Positions 37,701 through 59,593 are shown, counted from the first letter of the stretch. The stretch is DNA of 64,000 nucleotides from Brachionus koreanus (GCA_016987375.1 PJRA01000412.1:46113-110112), one strand, 5' to 3'. Program-made: numbers and translations. The notes: generated from the letters alone by a model not told the origin.

Positions 37701-40208
37701 AATTGAACTTTTTTGAAACATTTATTATTAAATAATTATAAATATTTTCTCAAAAAAAATATTGAAATTTTTTTGAATTTTCAAATATATGGATTTATGA
37801 TCTGCTAGCATTAGAAAGAATCATCATTGGAATTCTTATTTAAAATTTGTGAAAAAAAAACTATCAATATTTATTTAAATGAATTTATTCGCAGAATTTT
37901 GTTCGGTTCGCAAATTTTTTTTTCTAAGAAAGTGAATAAAATATCAAAAATTTAAATAATAATTTATATTTTCTATATATAGATAAAATAATCCATTTTC
38001 TAATAGAAAAAAGAAAATTTAAATGTAATTGGTTTCAATCGCTGATTAATTCATTTCATTTTGTGTTTATTTCTTTTATTTTTAGTCATTTAAGTGAGAA
38101 AAAATAAAAAATAATCCTCAGTTAAATGTGAAAAATTTCTATTTTTAATATATTCAAATAGAATAAAAATTCAAATTTTACGATTTTTCTGTTTTTTATA
38201 TCTTATTTGACGCAAAACAATGTTATTATGCAGTCAAATCTTTTATTCTAGCAAGAACATTTACATTTCTATTTAGGATTAAGATTGGTTTCCATTTTAA
38301 TCACTAAACATGGCAAAAAAGCTTAATTTTTAACGAAATCATGGATACTATAAATTATTATTTCAGATTTTAACATTAGAATTTTCTGTCGAAAGAAATA
38401 TGATAATGCAAACTTAAATATAAATCTGCTTGCAGTTTTTTTTTTCAAAACAGTTTTTGTTTTTTTTTTAATTATTGGAATTCAAAAATGAATCACATAC
38501 AGTGAATCTTATTTTTTGAAAGTTGGATTTCAAATAAATATTCATTTTTGCCTTCTCAACAAAAAAAATTATAAATAACGAAAATTAGACATTTTATTCA
38601 TAAAAATTCGTTTTCAAAACAGAGTAATTATTTTTAATTACTAATATCAAAGATATTTTTTAAAAGGGAATTAAATGAAAAAAGCAGTAATAGCATCAGA
38701 AATTCATCTGCATTTTTTCGAAATAAAATAGTTAAAATTTAATTACTAATAGGCTTAAAATAAAATGATTTTCCTTTATTACCGAAATTTCAATTCTTAG
38801 ATCATCAAAAAATTTTAATAGCTCATCTATCTAAAAAACGCATCAAAATTTAAAATAGAAAAAAACAAATTTATTCAGCGCAACTAAAATTAGAAAAAGC
38901 AAAAAAATTTAATTTTCTTTATGAATATTTATAATTTGTGATTATTTATAAAAAAAATCTCTAAGCGCATTTTTAAGATTTGATAATTTTTATACTTTTG
39001 ATATAGTAGTTCATTTTCCCATTTAAAATTGAGATTTTTATATGAACATAAAATTTACTAATCACAAAATGGTTTAAAAATAAAAAAATGAGTTTCAAAT
39101 TCAAAATCCTTAATTAAAAATTAAAAACTAAATTCAAAATTGAATAATGAAAACTTGATGTTTAAAATTTCATTGAGTCAAAGGCTTGGATGTTAAATTT
39201 AAATTGATTACAAACTATCCGGTTAAAAGTTGGCGATCGATTTAGCAAATAAATTTTCAAGATTATAATTTGTATTGCAATTTATAAAGAAAATAGGGTT
39301 TTTTAAAATTTTTTTATTCTCGATTTTTATGATATTAGATAAATTGAAATTCTGCTTGGGGTGATTTATTTTAATAAGCAAATGACAAAAAATTGATAAA
39401 AATTAAAAATAACAGTTTAAGTTTTAGCATCTTTTTTGCCTTTAGTTAAAATATAAATGAATAACTAAAAATTTTGAAATTCAAATTGATTGCTTTTTTT
39501 TTCAAATAATAAAAAAAATAAAATAAAAATCATGAATAATAATTACAGATGAATTTTTAATAATCTTTTTTTGAAAGTTAAGAATATTTATATCAAATTA
39601 TGAAGATGCAAATAGAAATAAAAATTTAAAGTTTCAATTTTTTGTATCTGTATTAATAGTAGGAAATAGGATTTTATGAAATGTCAAAATTTGATTTTGA
39701 TTAGATAAAGTTGCTAATTTAAAGTCATTTCCTGTCAATTGGTGACAAAATATCCTAATTATAAAAAAAATTTAATTTCAATCAATTTAAATTAACGTTG
39801 TTGCTTTGACGAAAAAAAGAACTTAATCCTTTTTAATTAATCGCATTTGTTCCTCATGGAATTAAAGCTCTATTTATCTAAGCCTGGCGTTTCAAACTTT
39901 TAATTAATTGTTCAAAAAAGGAAAATTAGAATTATCACAAGGATATCATCATTGGGAATCAAATATAGAAAATTTGCTTCGTTTCTTTAAAATACAATTA
40001 ATATCTATTATAATTACTAAAATGAATTTCAATTATTTCAAAAATAAATTGCCGCAATTCTAATATCCACTTATCTAGTTTTTCTAATCAAGCTTTATAA
40101 ATATTTTAGCTAGAGATATATCATAATTTTTGATTCTCACTGCTTTTTTTATCAGCTGTATCGATTGTTCAGCTAAAATTTTGATTTATTATTTTCGAAA
40201 AATTAAAA
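34702..40208. other. 5.5-kb AT-rich gene desert
   Basis: Divergent upstream region between the filament gene (minus) and the first glutamate receptor (plus). It consists of A/T-rich low-complexity sequence. Small open frames, such as one near 35.0-35.2 kb, have no domain or splice context. I see no gene or RNA. Confidence 0.55.
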
Positions 40209-43924
<3,716 letters not shown>

Positions 43925-44566
43925 TTGGAAAAGTTTTTTTACAATTATTTATGACATTTTGTTCAATAAAAATTTCCATTTCTAAGTTCCGCTTTTTTTT
44001 AATGAATCACAAAACACCCTAGGGTTGGCATCTGATAAATAAAACAATTTAATATAAAAATAAATAATTGCCTTGGAAAATATCTCAAATACAAAAACAC
44101 AGGAGATTTGAAAATATAATTTTTTTATTATTATATGTATTTCTCAATAGCTCAAGAAATTCAATACCGTAAATTGAATACTTATTTAATTAGTTTTTAT
44201 TTTATCTAAAAAAAAAATTATCAAAATAAGCCTCTCCTGCTTTCTAAAAACATAATTAACAAAGACTTCAAATGAAACTTTATCATCAATATTAATAAAA
44301 ATGGATTGATTTTATGAAAATTTCTAATTTTAGTAATTAGTTTCTATTTTTTTTTATCTAGCTTGGAGCTTTTTCCGTTTTGAACAAACTATCAAAAATT
44401 AATCCATAAATAATTTAGCTACAAAAAAATTTACAAAAATTTATCATAAAATAAACAATAAAGCTAAAAAGACACTTTTCTTCATTTAGATTGCTTTAAA
44501 TTATACTTCATTTGATAATTCGAAATTCTGCACAATTTGAGTCCAAATGATTTCTTAATAAACAAC
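43925..44566. other. Spacer between the tandem glutamate receptors
   Basis: 642 bp holding the 3' end of copy 1, with TTCAATAAAAATT at 43963-43975, and the presumed promoter of copy 2. No gene. Confidence 0.5.
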
Positions 44567-48927
<4,361 letters not shown>

Positions 48928-49599
48928 GAATAACCTGATTTTTTCAAACATGACTTCAAATTCAAATTCTCTTTGTTTTTTCAATAAAAATTCACTTTAT
49001 TTTAATGTTTAAATTTATTAGTAAAAAAATCAATCAAACAGATTGAAATCAAATTTTTACTCAAATTGTTGTCAATCAGTGGATACCTGAAAAATGCACA
49101 CCTCCCATTTTTGACTAAAATGCATACCTGGGTGTATTTAAAAAAAAAAACATTCTGGTTGAATTCAGTTATATTTCAAAAAAATCGTATTTTTCTGCTC
49201 TTTTAATTGAAAAAATTTTTGATTTTTTTATATTGTTAAAAGTTTAAATTTTCAAAAAAACACATTTAAAATTTAAGCACCCGGATGTATTTTTAATGAA
49301 AAAAATTATCAGCAATTCAAACAACTTACTAATAGCCAGAATTTTCATTCGGTAAAAATAGATAATAATATTGATATTTCCCATAAATTTTTTAATTTCT
49401 AGAATCGATCTTCTTGTTTTTTAGGCTTTTTCGAAAAAATTGAAAACAATTAGTGATTTTTATGAACTAAAAACTTGTTTAGTTTAGTTTAGTTGATCAG
49501 CTGAAAACTGCTTGCATTTATAATCTAATTAAATAAAGAGAAATTATCCACTTTCCAAAATATGACTTAGTTGATCGAGTCAGTAGATCTTTATAAATT
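48928..49599. other. AT-rich intergenic DNA after the glutamate receptors
   Basis: No coding feature. A short GTTTA-like repeat lies near 49475-49495, and nothing else stands out. Confidence 0.45.
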
Positions 49600-50150
49600 A
49601 AATCAAATTTAGAACTATTTGATATTCTTCCTGTCTCTATCATTGGTTACGGAAATTTCTTATTTAGAAGTCTTTCAAAAGCTCTATATGAAAAAGAAGA
49701 TTATTACCCAGAAGTTCGATATAGGACACTTGTTGAAATGATTTTAAAAAAAGAAGAATTTTTAACCTTTTCAAATAAACAAAAAATAGACTGGTTGTAA
49801 GAGGTTTTTTTTAGAGCAAGTGTTTTTAATTGTTCTAAGTTAAATTCCTGGTGCACATTGTGGCATATATTTGTTGCGACTCAAGCTTTTTCTATTGATA
49901 TATGTTCGGTTTATCCAACTATCAAAAAAATTAAAATGAATTCTATGGTTGAATATTTAAATACTATGATATCAAGTTTAGATAGAAATAAACAAGGTAA
50001 GAATCGAAAAATATTTTATTATTTAAAGAATTTTTTAGGGACCTGTTAGAATTGTATGGTCAAATTTAACTGATGACAATCTTGAAACTTCAGCTTGGAT
50101 AGCTAATCATTTTATTTGTCTATTGCATTTTCGAAAAAATAACTTGGTAT
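49600..50150 (+). pseudogene. Decayed OTU-like (vertnin-type) domain gene or element fragment
   Basis: Broken plus-strand frames read ILPVSIIGYGNFLFRSLSKA, then EDYYPEVRYRTLVEMILKKE, then after a stop/frameshift LNSWCTLWHIFVATQAFSID with CSVYPTI, and finally GPVRIVWSNL with SAWIANHFICLL. This order resembles the OTU-like peptidase-fold domain found in vertnin-like proteins and in transposon-associated proteins of invertebrates. The catalytic GDGNC motif is GYGNF here, so both Asp and Cys are lost. A GT-AG intron-like segment (about 49997-50039) is present, but joining it breaks the frame. I call it a pseudogene; the family assignment is moderate. Confidence 0.55.
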
Positions 50151-50164
50151 TTAAGAAAAATTAC

Positions 50165-50458
50165 AAAAATTTCTTATGGCTCATCAAATGACTTTGGCTC
50201 TTCTTTTGCCATCTCTTATTCAAGCCAACTCCATAAATTTTCAATACAATTTAGATCTGAGTTGTTCGCAGGCCAAGATAAAACTGTAATATTTTGCTCT
50301 TGAAAAAATTTCTTCACTATTTTGTCACGATAACAAAGGGCATTGTTTGGTAAATATGAAAACCTCGTCTTATCTCAATATATCCATTGATTAGTAAGTT
50401 ATTTTCCCAAAATTGAACGTATTTGTGAGAATTAAGCCTTCCGTCAGAATAAAAATAA
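50165..50458 (-). mobile_element. Tc1/mariner-like transposase fragment
   Basis: On the minus strand, frames near 50.45-50.18 kb read NSHKYVQFWENNLL, then (with a frameshift) NAPCHRDKIVKKFFQEQNIT, VLSWPANNSDLNCIENLWSW and LEXEMAKEEPKSFDEP. This is the C-terminal half of a Tc1-like DDE transposase (the QDNAPCH ... WP..S.DLN.IENLW block). It lacks the N-terminal part and has stops, so it is dead. It sits between the OTU-like and LINE remnants. Confidence 0.8.
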
Positions 50459-50459
50459 T

Positions 50460-51430
50460 TTTCTAAACTACAATTTCTAATACGAAACGGATGTTATTCA
50501 TAGAGAAAAAGCAGGATTTAGACCAGAAAGAGGATGCATAAACCAGATATTTGCTCTTGCGAACATCATAGAACAAAGTCAGGAATGGAAAAGCCCTTTG
50601 TATCTTTACTTCGTTAATTTCAAGAAAGTCTTTGGTAGCATACAGTGTGAAACCTTATGTGCCAAACCAAATTTATTTGGCTTGCCTCAAAAGATAATTA
50701 ACTCTTTGAAACTCTTCTACAAAAAATTCAAATGTAGCGTGCTTCTGAAGCTTCAAAGTGTGTACAGAAATCATACAAGGGTGCGTTCTCTCCCCGAGAC
50801 AATTTTTAATACTGATTGACTATGTCATGAAGAAAACAACTGCTAGTGCGGGGGGTTTATAATGGGGATTTAACAGAAAGCATGAAGATTTAGACTTTCA
50901 CATTAAATTAAAAGAAGCACATCAGATTAAATGAAGACGCAAGATTTGATGAACAATACTAAACCAACTTGACTCGAAATTAATGGAGCCAAAACCAAAA
51001 AAATATGTATAAATGCCAATTTGGATTCTCCGATTAGCATCGATGGTACAAAAATCGAATTTGTAAGCGAATTCACATTCATAGGAAGCATCAAAGACAC
51101 ACAAAATCATTAAGATAGATTTGTTAAAGTAAAGAGTGCATAGAAATCGAACACTGTAATAAAAACAACAATGATGTACCGTAGCGAATGTTGAGAAATG
51201 TCTGAATCTGACAGAAAAAGCTTGAACACTTTCCAGACTGGATGACTTAGAAGGAGATTCAATGGCTACAGACATTGTCAAACGCTGAACTATAAAAACA
51301 AACAAACTAAAAACCATTAAGTCTAAGCATTAAGAATTAAAGACTATGATAAATTGGACATAAACTTAAAATGAAAGAAACAACGATACCAAAGAGGCCT
51401 TCAATTTGAGTGAAAATCAGAAGTAATAAC
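50460..51430 (+). mobile_element. Decayed LINE remnant, same family as at 10.4 kb
   Basis: Frames read RGCINQIFALANIIEQSQEW, KSPLYLYFVNFKKVFGSIQC and FKCSVLL, then the degraded RVRSLPETIFNTD where RT proteins have VRQGC.LSP. Further on come LDSPISIDGTKIEFVSEFTF (51.02-51.09 kb) and a terminal MKETTIPK-type segment at about 51370-51400. Many stops and frameshifts make it non-functional. It shares RGCINQIFAL with the 10.4-kb remnant. Confidence 0.75.
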
Positions 51431-51819
51431 CCTATGTTCTACAATGATTGATTAAGGAAAATAATAAGACAATTTGAGCTGCTTTGTAAAACAAGCATAA
51501 TTAAATTCTTGAGCAATGTGATTTTTATACTTTGACAGATGATAATTAAAATTTCGAAAAACAAAAAAAAATTGACATGATAAAATTCTATCTTGATATT
51601 TTTTTTTCGTAAAAATTTCTGTCTTTTTAACATACGATTAACCATTTATTTTAAATTTTCGTTTAAACTTCTTATTTCTTAAAATATTAATAACAGACTA
51701 TATGAGCTACGAGCTTATTATAATGAATTTTGTATATGCATATATTAATACATTTAATTGAAAAAATAATTAAAAAATTATTACAAACTTTTTTCGACAG
51801 TATTTAAAAAATACAAAAA
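51431..51819. other. Upstream region of the Cramped-like gene
   Basis: 389 bp of AT-rich DNA between the LINE remnant and the ATG. No distinctive promoter motif. Confidence 0.4.
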
Positions 51820-54800
51820 ATGGAAAAAGAAAGCAATCAAACTGAAGTATTGAAGAATAAAAGTGAAGATCCAGAGTCAACTGCAGTGAAAACATTCAAC
51901 TCATGCAACGATGATTTAAATTCAAAGAAAAAGTCGAAAAAACGCGAACGAAGTCCAAGTTTCCAAAGCCAAATCGAGACTCGTTGTCAAAGTTATTTAA
52001 TAAGTGATAAAAGTTTACAAAATAATACCAATTCGTCTAATTTGATCACAATTAATCAACCTGTAAAAAAGGAAAAGCAAAAACCAGAAACTTGGAACAA
52101 AATAGAGCAGCAAATATTTTTCAACGCTTTAAGACAAGTATTGATTAAAAAAAATATAAAATAGTAATATAAGCATTTAATAAAATTTTTATAGAATGGT
52201 AAAAACTTTGAATCAATAACCCAATGTTTTAATGCTAGACAAAAAAAATATAAAATTAATGATGGTGCAGGAGTTCAGCGAAGTAAAGAGCAAATAAGAC
52301 ACTTTTATTACCGAACTTGGCATAAGATTATCAAGTATATATCACTTCCAGTATCGGTTCCAAATGGCTGCGATAATCTAAATGACAATGAAGATTTTTT
52401 AAATGGAAAAATTGTAATCAACACTTCTGATTGTTCGGTTAGGGACATGCAAGTCAAATGTTTGATTGCTTATAATGCTTTAATGAATAAATCATATCGT
52501 TAGAAAATTTTTCTTTTCAAATCCAGATTTTTATTTTGATTTTTTTGAAGGCTGGAATAAAAAAACTGCAATTAAATTGGTTGAGTTAATCAATCATGGA
52601 TGGACAACAGTCAGAGAAAAAGGAAAAATAACTCGCCTGAGAATGCCCATATGCAAAATTACTGGAAAAGCTCAAAGTAATATTTTTAATATTAATTTGA
52701 GATTCTTAAATCTTATTCTCAAATTTATTAGAATTATTTAGTAAATCATATCCAAATTATTAATTAATCATAATTTCGATCTATAGGTAATGAATTTCAA
52801 ATTAACTTTTGTCTACTATTCGGTAATTTGACTTTTTCTTAATCTCACAAAGTGAATTATTATTTTTAAAATTTAAAAAAAAGTCAAAATATTTAGAAAT
52901 AATTGCAAAACGATCCAATTTTTAATGAATTTCTAATTTTAAAAATTTATCTTGTTTATAATATACCATTAAACTTTGTAAAATTGAATGAATAAAAAAA
53001 TGAATTTTCATATTCGATTTGATCGAAAATCAAATTTGAAATAATTATATTGAATCATAGCACACATTTAATGGCTGTAAGACACTGGCTTTTGAAAGTT
53101 TACATCGACAAATGTTAAATCTCATTTAGCTAAAAGAAATTTTAAATCTAAAGCACACTATATTTTTATTGAAAACAGAATTTGTATAGTAATAAGTATT
53201 TGTTATCATGAAGATACATTGGCAAGTTTGGTTCCGTAACCCTGGAATAGTTTGCAAGGTTTTGCGGCACTTTTTTATTTTAAATTTATTGAAATTAAAT
53301 ATAATTAAGACAAAATCAAAGATGATTTTTTAACATAAAAACGAGTAAATTATGCAAAAATAAATAATAAGAGATAATGTCAAAGGCTATTTTTTTTCGC
53401 AAAATAATATAGTTTAAATATTTGTTTTTAAACGTCACATTAAAACCCAAAAAATTTGGTTTTGATACTATAAAGAAATAGTTTTTTCTGTCTATCTAAA
53501 TAATCAAAATTGAAAACTCTGGTATTTAGTAGGCTTTTGGGATCATAGATTTTCATTTTTACTTTTTACTATTTTTAAGCTTTGAAATTTAAAATTTTTG
53601 AGGCACTAATCCATCACATAAGTTTTGATTTTTTTGTGCGGAATCAAAAAACAAAATATTTACGGTATTTAAATGTTAAATTTTTACAAAATTTTTAAAT
53701 TCAAAATCATGAATTAAACTAGCAAATTAATGTTTTAATCATAAAAATGATAAAAATATGCAAATCTATAGACAAACTGATTTAAATTCTGGCAAACTGC
53801 AACGATGAAAAATGCTTCATAAAAGAAAATATATTAAAATGGTTTCCACAAGAAATGGGTTCAATAAAAAGTCAATTTTCTTCCTGTTTTTAATATTTAG
53901 CTCTTTATTATTTTCTCTTTATTAAAATTAAGTTTTGAATAAATTTATGCGTTTAGTCATTTGATTTGTTTTGATGTTTCTTCTGTTAATCAGAATTATT
54001 TATTTAAATAATGTCCAAAAGTTGAAATTCTTTTATTTAATTTTATTATTATTTGAAAATTTTTATTAAACATTTGTTTAATCAAAGATGACATCGAATC
54101 TAATCTATCTTCTAATTCAAATACAGTTCCAAGTATTTTGAGCGTTTTTCTTGAACCGAATAGTGAATCAGCATATTGTCGAGTTCACAAATTGGCTCAA
54201 AATCCTTTCCTAAATATTGAAATAAATTCGTCGCAAACAATAAAATTTTTAATTGATTTTCTGGAAAATAAATGGAAAAATCGTCGCAACCAATTTGTAA
54301 GTTTTGAACTCAGTAAATTTTTTTCTTCATTTTGAAAATAAATTTAAAAAGATTGAAAAATTTCGAACAGAAAGTCAAATAAAAAATTCCAAATCCAATA
54401 ATCAAGAAATGAGTTCAATGACCGATTCAGATGACACTGATTCACAATCTAAGCCACGAAACAAAAATTATCTAAGCGACATTAAACAAAAAATAATATA
54501 TTTAGAAAATTTAGTTATTTATCCACAAGATTTACAGTCTTTAAAAGAGACTATAATCGAACAAAAATCAAAATGTTCCCCTTTAAATGAGCTAAAGGCA
54601 TCTAGCACACCAAATTCTAGTCAAATAATGAGTAATTTTTTTTTTAATAAATCATATTTTATTGCATATAGGTATCTCCTATATACATATATTCAAAATT
54701 ATGTTTTAATTGAAGTATTAAGGACCTTAGCTTTTCCATAATTTTCTCTAAATATAATATTATTTAAAACTTTACAAAAAGAACCAGATTTACTTTTGGA

Positions 54801-56965
54801 TAACTTTGAAACACTAGGTCTTATGGAACCAATAGTTGCAAAGAAGTACAGTTTTCTTAAATTAAACAAATAAAAATTTATTTAGCTTTTCTACTTGATA
54901 CTATTTTTGATTCTATTTCTGAAAATGCTTTATTTAAAACTGTTTTGCCAAACTTAAACTTAATTTGAAAAGATAATAATAATTTTTTGAAATACTTGAT
55001 CAGTTAATTCTAGTGACAGCAAGCGGCAAAGCATTTTAGAAAAAACTGTGATGAATCGATATGAATTTTTCTTATTAGATCATCCATTCTGTAAGACCTG
55101 ATGTAAATCTAATTTAAATGATAGATATAAATAAAAATTTATTATATTGAGTAAATTTTTTTGGCTTTTAGATGATGACCCGATGATAATTGATGAATGT
55201 GCGATTGATCAAGAAAATTTTTTAGCTTCAAAAAAGACTTATGATAAGACAGATAAAGAAGAAGAAAACAAAAAGTCAGGTTTTGAACTGAACATTGACC
55301 AAATTCGAACTGGACTCACATGTAAAAATTGCTTTATTGATTTTAATGGAAAAGAAAAAAAAGAAATAACATTTACACAATTGTACTTAGCATCAAATAA
55401 ACCTAGTGTACTCAAATTTAAATATGACTGGATTATAGAAAAAGAAGATAGTATTCTGATTAATTCTACTTCGAGTTCAAATGCAGCCTTGCCTTCTTCT
55501 TTAAAAAATAAACAAAACACGCAACAAAGATTTTACATCGATACTCTAGCAAGTGTAGCAGCATCATTTTTGAAAGAAAATGCAAAAAGCAAAGAAGCTT
55601 CTAGTCAAGCAAAAACATCTCAAGAATCCAAAATTCAAACAACTAATCAAATTTTCAAGTCTCCAACACAACCAGTTGGCACAACTTCGCCGTCTATTGC
55701 CGTCATTCAGCCAAATACTTCTATAAAGCAAGCAATAGCTGTGCCAATCGAAAATGTTCTTCAAACATTAAATGAGCAACAAGCAAACAAGACCAGAAAA
55801 TTGCTGGCCGATTTGCCAAAAAGACGTTCTCGTCAGCGAAAACCAATAATGGTGGTTAATTCAAGTCATACTCAACGACCAATGCTTCCTAAAATAAACA
55901 TGAATCATGTAAACAATGAAATAGAGACTTCAGGTCAGCAGAATATTGTTTTCTCTGGTCCGATGGCTGCAGTGGCTAGACAAATTGTGAATAGATCAGA
56001 TGATTTAAATGATCAGAATAAGTCAACATTGACTCCAAAAGTTGTCAATGAGGAACCTAATCAAGTCGTCCAGTCCCTTCAGTCAAATAGTCTCATTCAC
56101 TCATCGCTACAGCAAAATTATTCAAATTTGATTCCAAGAATTTTGAACAATTTGATTGACGGACAAAATGAAGAGTCTAATAAATGTCAAAATGAACAAG
56201 AAAAATGCCAAGAAGTTGGTTCTCCACAAAATTTGACCAGCATGTCGCTGCTTGAATTAAGCATCAATAATGCCGATTCATTATTTGGCTCTTCAGTGAT
56301 TAGAGTAAAAGATGGAGATGATAAAAATGTTGAAAATATATCGGAACAGGAAAGTTCATCAAAATCTAAAGATGGCGATCAAATTAATTTTAATGAAATG
56401 AATAATTTAAGCAGTATTTTAAACTCGATTGTATCACAGCAAGCATCAGCTAGCAATTGTAATTTTCTAAAATAAAAATAAATTAAATTATTTAAAAATT
56501 TTTATTTTTCACTGATAGATGGTGAATCATCTAATTTCATTAGATTTAATTCTAGCAACCCATCTTTAAATGATGTAAACAATAGAAAATCCGATATAGT
56601 TGTTGAATGGACCGATTCGGTAGTGAAAATTTATTTTTTAAAAAAGAAATAAAATATTTATTTTTAAAAATAAAGATGAATGATGTATCGCTGAGCGGCT
56701 GTTTTTTTGCCGACTTACAAACCACGGAAAGTAAAGATACAAAAAAATCAGCTATAACTGAAACATCAAGAGATTCATTTTTTTTTAATGTAAGTTTTTT
56801 TTTGAAAAAAAAATTATAATAATAAGCTTAATAAAATATTTTTAAAAGATGGATAGTATGATGGAAATTTTGCCAACTTCAGTGAACCGCTTCGACGAAT
56901 CTTCTTTGTTAAATAACTCAATGAATACAATAGACAATATTACCAGCAAAAATTTGAATGAATAA
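51820..56965 (+). CDS. CRAMP1: Cramped-like SANT/Myb-domain chromatin protein, 11 exons, about 998 aa
   Basis: Homolog of Drosophila Cramped and vertebrate CRAMP1, nuclear proteins linked to Polycomb function and histone H1 gene control. Exons: 51820-52137, 52195-52498, 52551-52676, 54088-54296, 54352-54631, 54782-54845, 55014-55090, 55172-56458, 56519-56619, 56676-56789, 56849-56965; total 2997 nt in frame. The Lys-rich N-terminus leads into a SANT/Myb domain split by the first intron (ETWNKIEQQIFFNALRQ / NGKNFESITQC), followed by KEQIRHFYYRTWHKIIKYI, the most diagnostic stretch. GWTTVREKGKITRLRMPICK and a RVHKLAQNPFLNIEI-like segment follow. The long exon 8 is Ser/Asn/Gln-rich and poorly conserved. 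Near the end, DVSLSGCFFADL resembles the short conserved C-terminal motif of the family. The third intron is large (1411 bp). Confidence 0.88.
52677..54087. other. Large intron of the Cramped-like gene
   Basis: 1411 bp, against about 50-60 bp for most neighbours. It is AT-rich with no open frame, transposon ends or RNA seen. The flanking exons join as KAQ-N-DIES with canonical GT-AG. Confidence 0.6.
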
Positions 56966-57779
56966 ATCCAAAAGCTAAAAATATTTTTATAAAAAAAATT
57001 GCTTTTGTCAAAAAAATATAAATATATATATATTTTGGATTTTATTTCCGCTTAAAATATTTTTTAAGTATTTTTGTTCTTTATAATTATGTTCCTATAA
57101 ATTCTTATCAACATAGAAGAAATTGTAAATTTGTATTTGATTTATATAAATATTTCGTTAGTTTTTTTGTTTTACTTAAATTTTGAAAGAGTAATTTTAA
57201 ATAAATGTTTTTTTTAGAAGATATATTTTGTTTCTTTAGACTAACTGTTTTCAATATTAGGTGTTATAAATTTTCATGATAGTCGATATGCATTTCAATC
57301 GAATACTTTGAGTTACTTTTTAAATAAGATGATGCTTTAGTTGATTTAGTTTATTAATTTTTGAGCTTTTTTTCGAATTTTTAAGTTTAAGGAATTTTTT
57401 GTTGTTTCTTTGTTGAATATTTACAGAAAGAAACAGAAATTATGTGTAAATTAAGTTTGAAATTCAACAAAAAATCTTTTAAGACGCTAAAAAATGTAAA
57501 AATAAATATAAAGATGTTTTAACTAGGCTGTCATCTTTTATTTAATTTAGAAAAAGTAAAAAAATTAATAAAAAAAAAACAACTCACTAAATAGAATAAA
57601 CCTAAATGTAGAGAAAAACTAAATTAACTGAAAGAAGGAAACTAATCGAGATTCGTAATAAGCTTAATATTTCAATTGATAAAGCTGCTTGAATTAAATT
57701 TTGTGAGAACATTAAATTTTACAATATGTTCTCTTAAATAATGTATGCTATTAAATATTTTTTATTAATTTAAATAAAG
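56966..57779. other. AT-rich DNA after the Cramped-like gene
   Basis: The 3'UTR and spacer up to the LINE. No coding feature is seen. Confidence 0.5.
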
Positions 57780-59593
57780 TATTTTTACATACTCATTGGT
57801 AATAAGAAGTAAAATGGGAGTAAGGGAAGAAATAAGAATGTTAAGAACAAAAGAGGGTGAAGTAACGAGTGATAAAAAACTGATAGCTGAGTTATTAAAT
57901 GATCAGTTTCATTCAGTCTTTAATAAAGAAACTAATGATAAAATGCCTTTTTTTCCTTTACGTACATCCTCTACTTTCGATATTGAGAATGTCATGCAGG
58001 AACTAAACGAGGATCTGATTGAGCGAAGACTAGAGAAATGAAATGGCAACAAATCGATGGGCACAGACCAAGTACATCCACTAATACTGAAAAACTGCGC
58101 AAAAACGATGTCAGTGCCATTTGAAGATAATTTACACAAAATCATTACAGACAGGAAAAATCCCAAAAGAATGGAAAAGAGCAAATGTTTCGCCGATCTA
58201 TAAAAAAGGAAGTGAATTAGAGCTAGTTAATTATCGACCGGTATCACTTACGTCAGTCGTTTGTAAGTTCTGGAAGGTATGAGGTCAGAGACCGACTAAT
58301 GTTTTACCTTCAAGAGAATAATCTAATAATTGGAAGTCAACATGGATTTTTTCAAAAGAAAGGATGTGTAACGAACCTACTTGAAACGCTTGATATGATT
58401 ACGTCTGAGTTGGCCAAAGGTAACAGTGTGGATGAAATACTATTAGACTGCTCTAAGGCTTTTGATACGGTACCGCATCAACGACTTCTTCATAAACTAC
58501 GTGGTTATGGACTAGGTGAGAAAAAAGTAAGGTGGCTCGAAGACTTTTTGAATATGAGAACTCAGCTGGTTGTACTTGGTAATGAAGTTTCTAGATGGTC
58601 AGAGGTACTGAGTGGAGTTCCGCAAGGGTCTGTACTTGGACCCCTGCTATTTGTTCTGTACATAAATGACCTACCCGACTGCGTTTCAAATAGAATGGAA
58701 TTGTACGCAGATGACTCAAAAATATTCGGTTTAGTTAAAAATGTTTATGAGAGAGCGATGTAACAGAAAGATCTGGATGCAGTATGTAAATGGATAGAGG
58801 TTTGGCGTATGGGACTGTGTGCTAACAAATGTAAAGTAATGCATTTCGGCAGACTAAATGAAAGACATAAGTATACACAAAAACGCAACAGAAATATTAC
58901 ACTAGCGACCACAGAGTGTGAAAGGGATCTTGGAGTGATGGTTTCATCAGATTTAAAATCGACTATCCAAGTGAAAAGTGCTTGTGCGAAAGCGAGTAGG
59001 GTAGTTGGAATGCTAAAGCGAACGTTTACAAGTAGAGAGGAAAGACTGTGGGTTAGATTGTATATATGCATGGTTAGACCCTACCTAGATTACGCAGTGC
59101 AGGTTTGGAATCCAAGTATGAAAATGGACGTGAATGCGTTGGAAAAGGTGCAAGAGAGGGCAACAAAAATACCGTTGTCTGTAAGAAATATGCCGTATGA
59201 AATGAGGCTGACAAACAAAGCTGAGTGAAAGAAGAGTGAGAGGGGACTTGATTGAAATGTACAAATTAGTGAATGGAATAGAAAAAGTAAGCTTGATCAA
59301 GAATCTAGTGAATAAATCAGAAAACAAGGGACTAGCCGGGGCGTTAAGAGGAAATAGCATCAGAGTCCAGAGAGAAAGTTTCCCAGCTCAAATTAGAAAT
59401 GATTTTGCGGCTGCAGTAAATGCCAGACACGTATTTTTCTCAAACAGAGTAGTTCCGCATTGGAATAANNCAAGTCAACCGCTAACTTTTAAATGGCCTT
59501 AGATAAGCTCAATGGAATCGGCTGCTACAGCTCTACACGGCCAATTGGTGGTGATGGGCTTAGACAATCTACATGTTAGGTGTCGTAGCAAGA
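57780..59593 (+). mobile_element. 5'-truncated CR1/L2-like LINE (reverse transcriptase)
   Basis: Plus-strand frames cover most of an RT: the pre-RT segment (LLNDQFHSVFNKE), a decayed thumb/fingers region with stops at about 58.04-58.29 kb, then a long clean frame with GFFQKKGCVTNLLETLD, LLDCSKAFDTVPHQRLLHKL, GVPQGSVLGPLLFVLYINDL and the catalytic YADDSK motif. The C-terminal part gives CERDLGVMVSSDLK, MVRPYLDYAVQVWNPSM and RRVRGDLIEMYKLVNGIEK. The endonuclease domain is absent (5' truncation), and at least four stops or frameshifts plus two N (59469-59470) interrupt it. It is much better preserved than the other LINE remnants, so the insertion is younger. It ends in an ACT repeat. Confidence 0.9.

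Noticed and set aside
58745..59071. Minus-strand frames opposite the LINE reverse transcriptase
   Set aside because: They are antisense to a clear RT coding frame; no independent evidence of coding.
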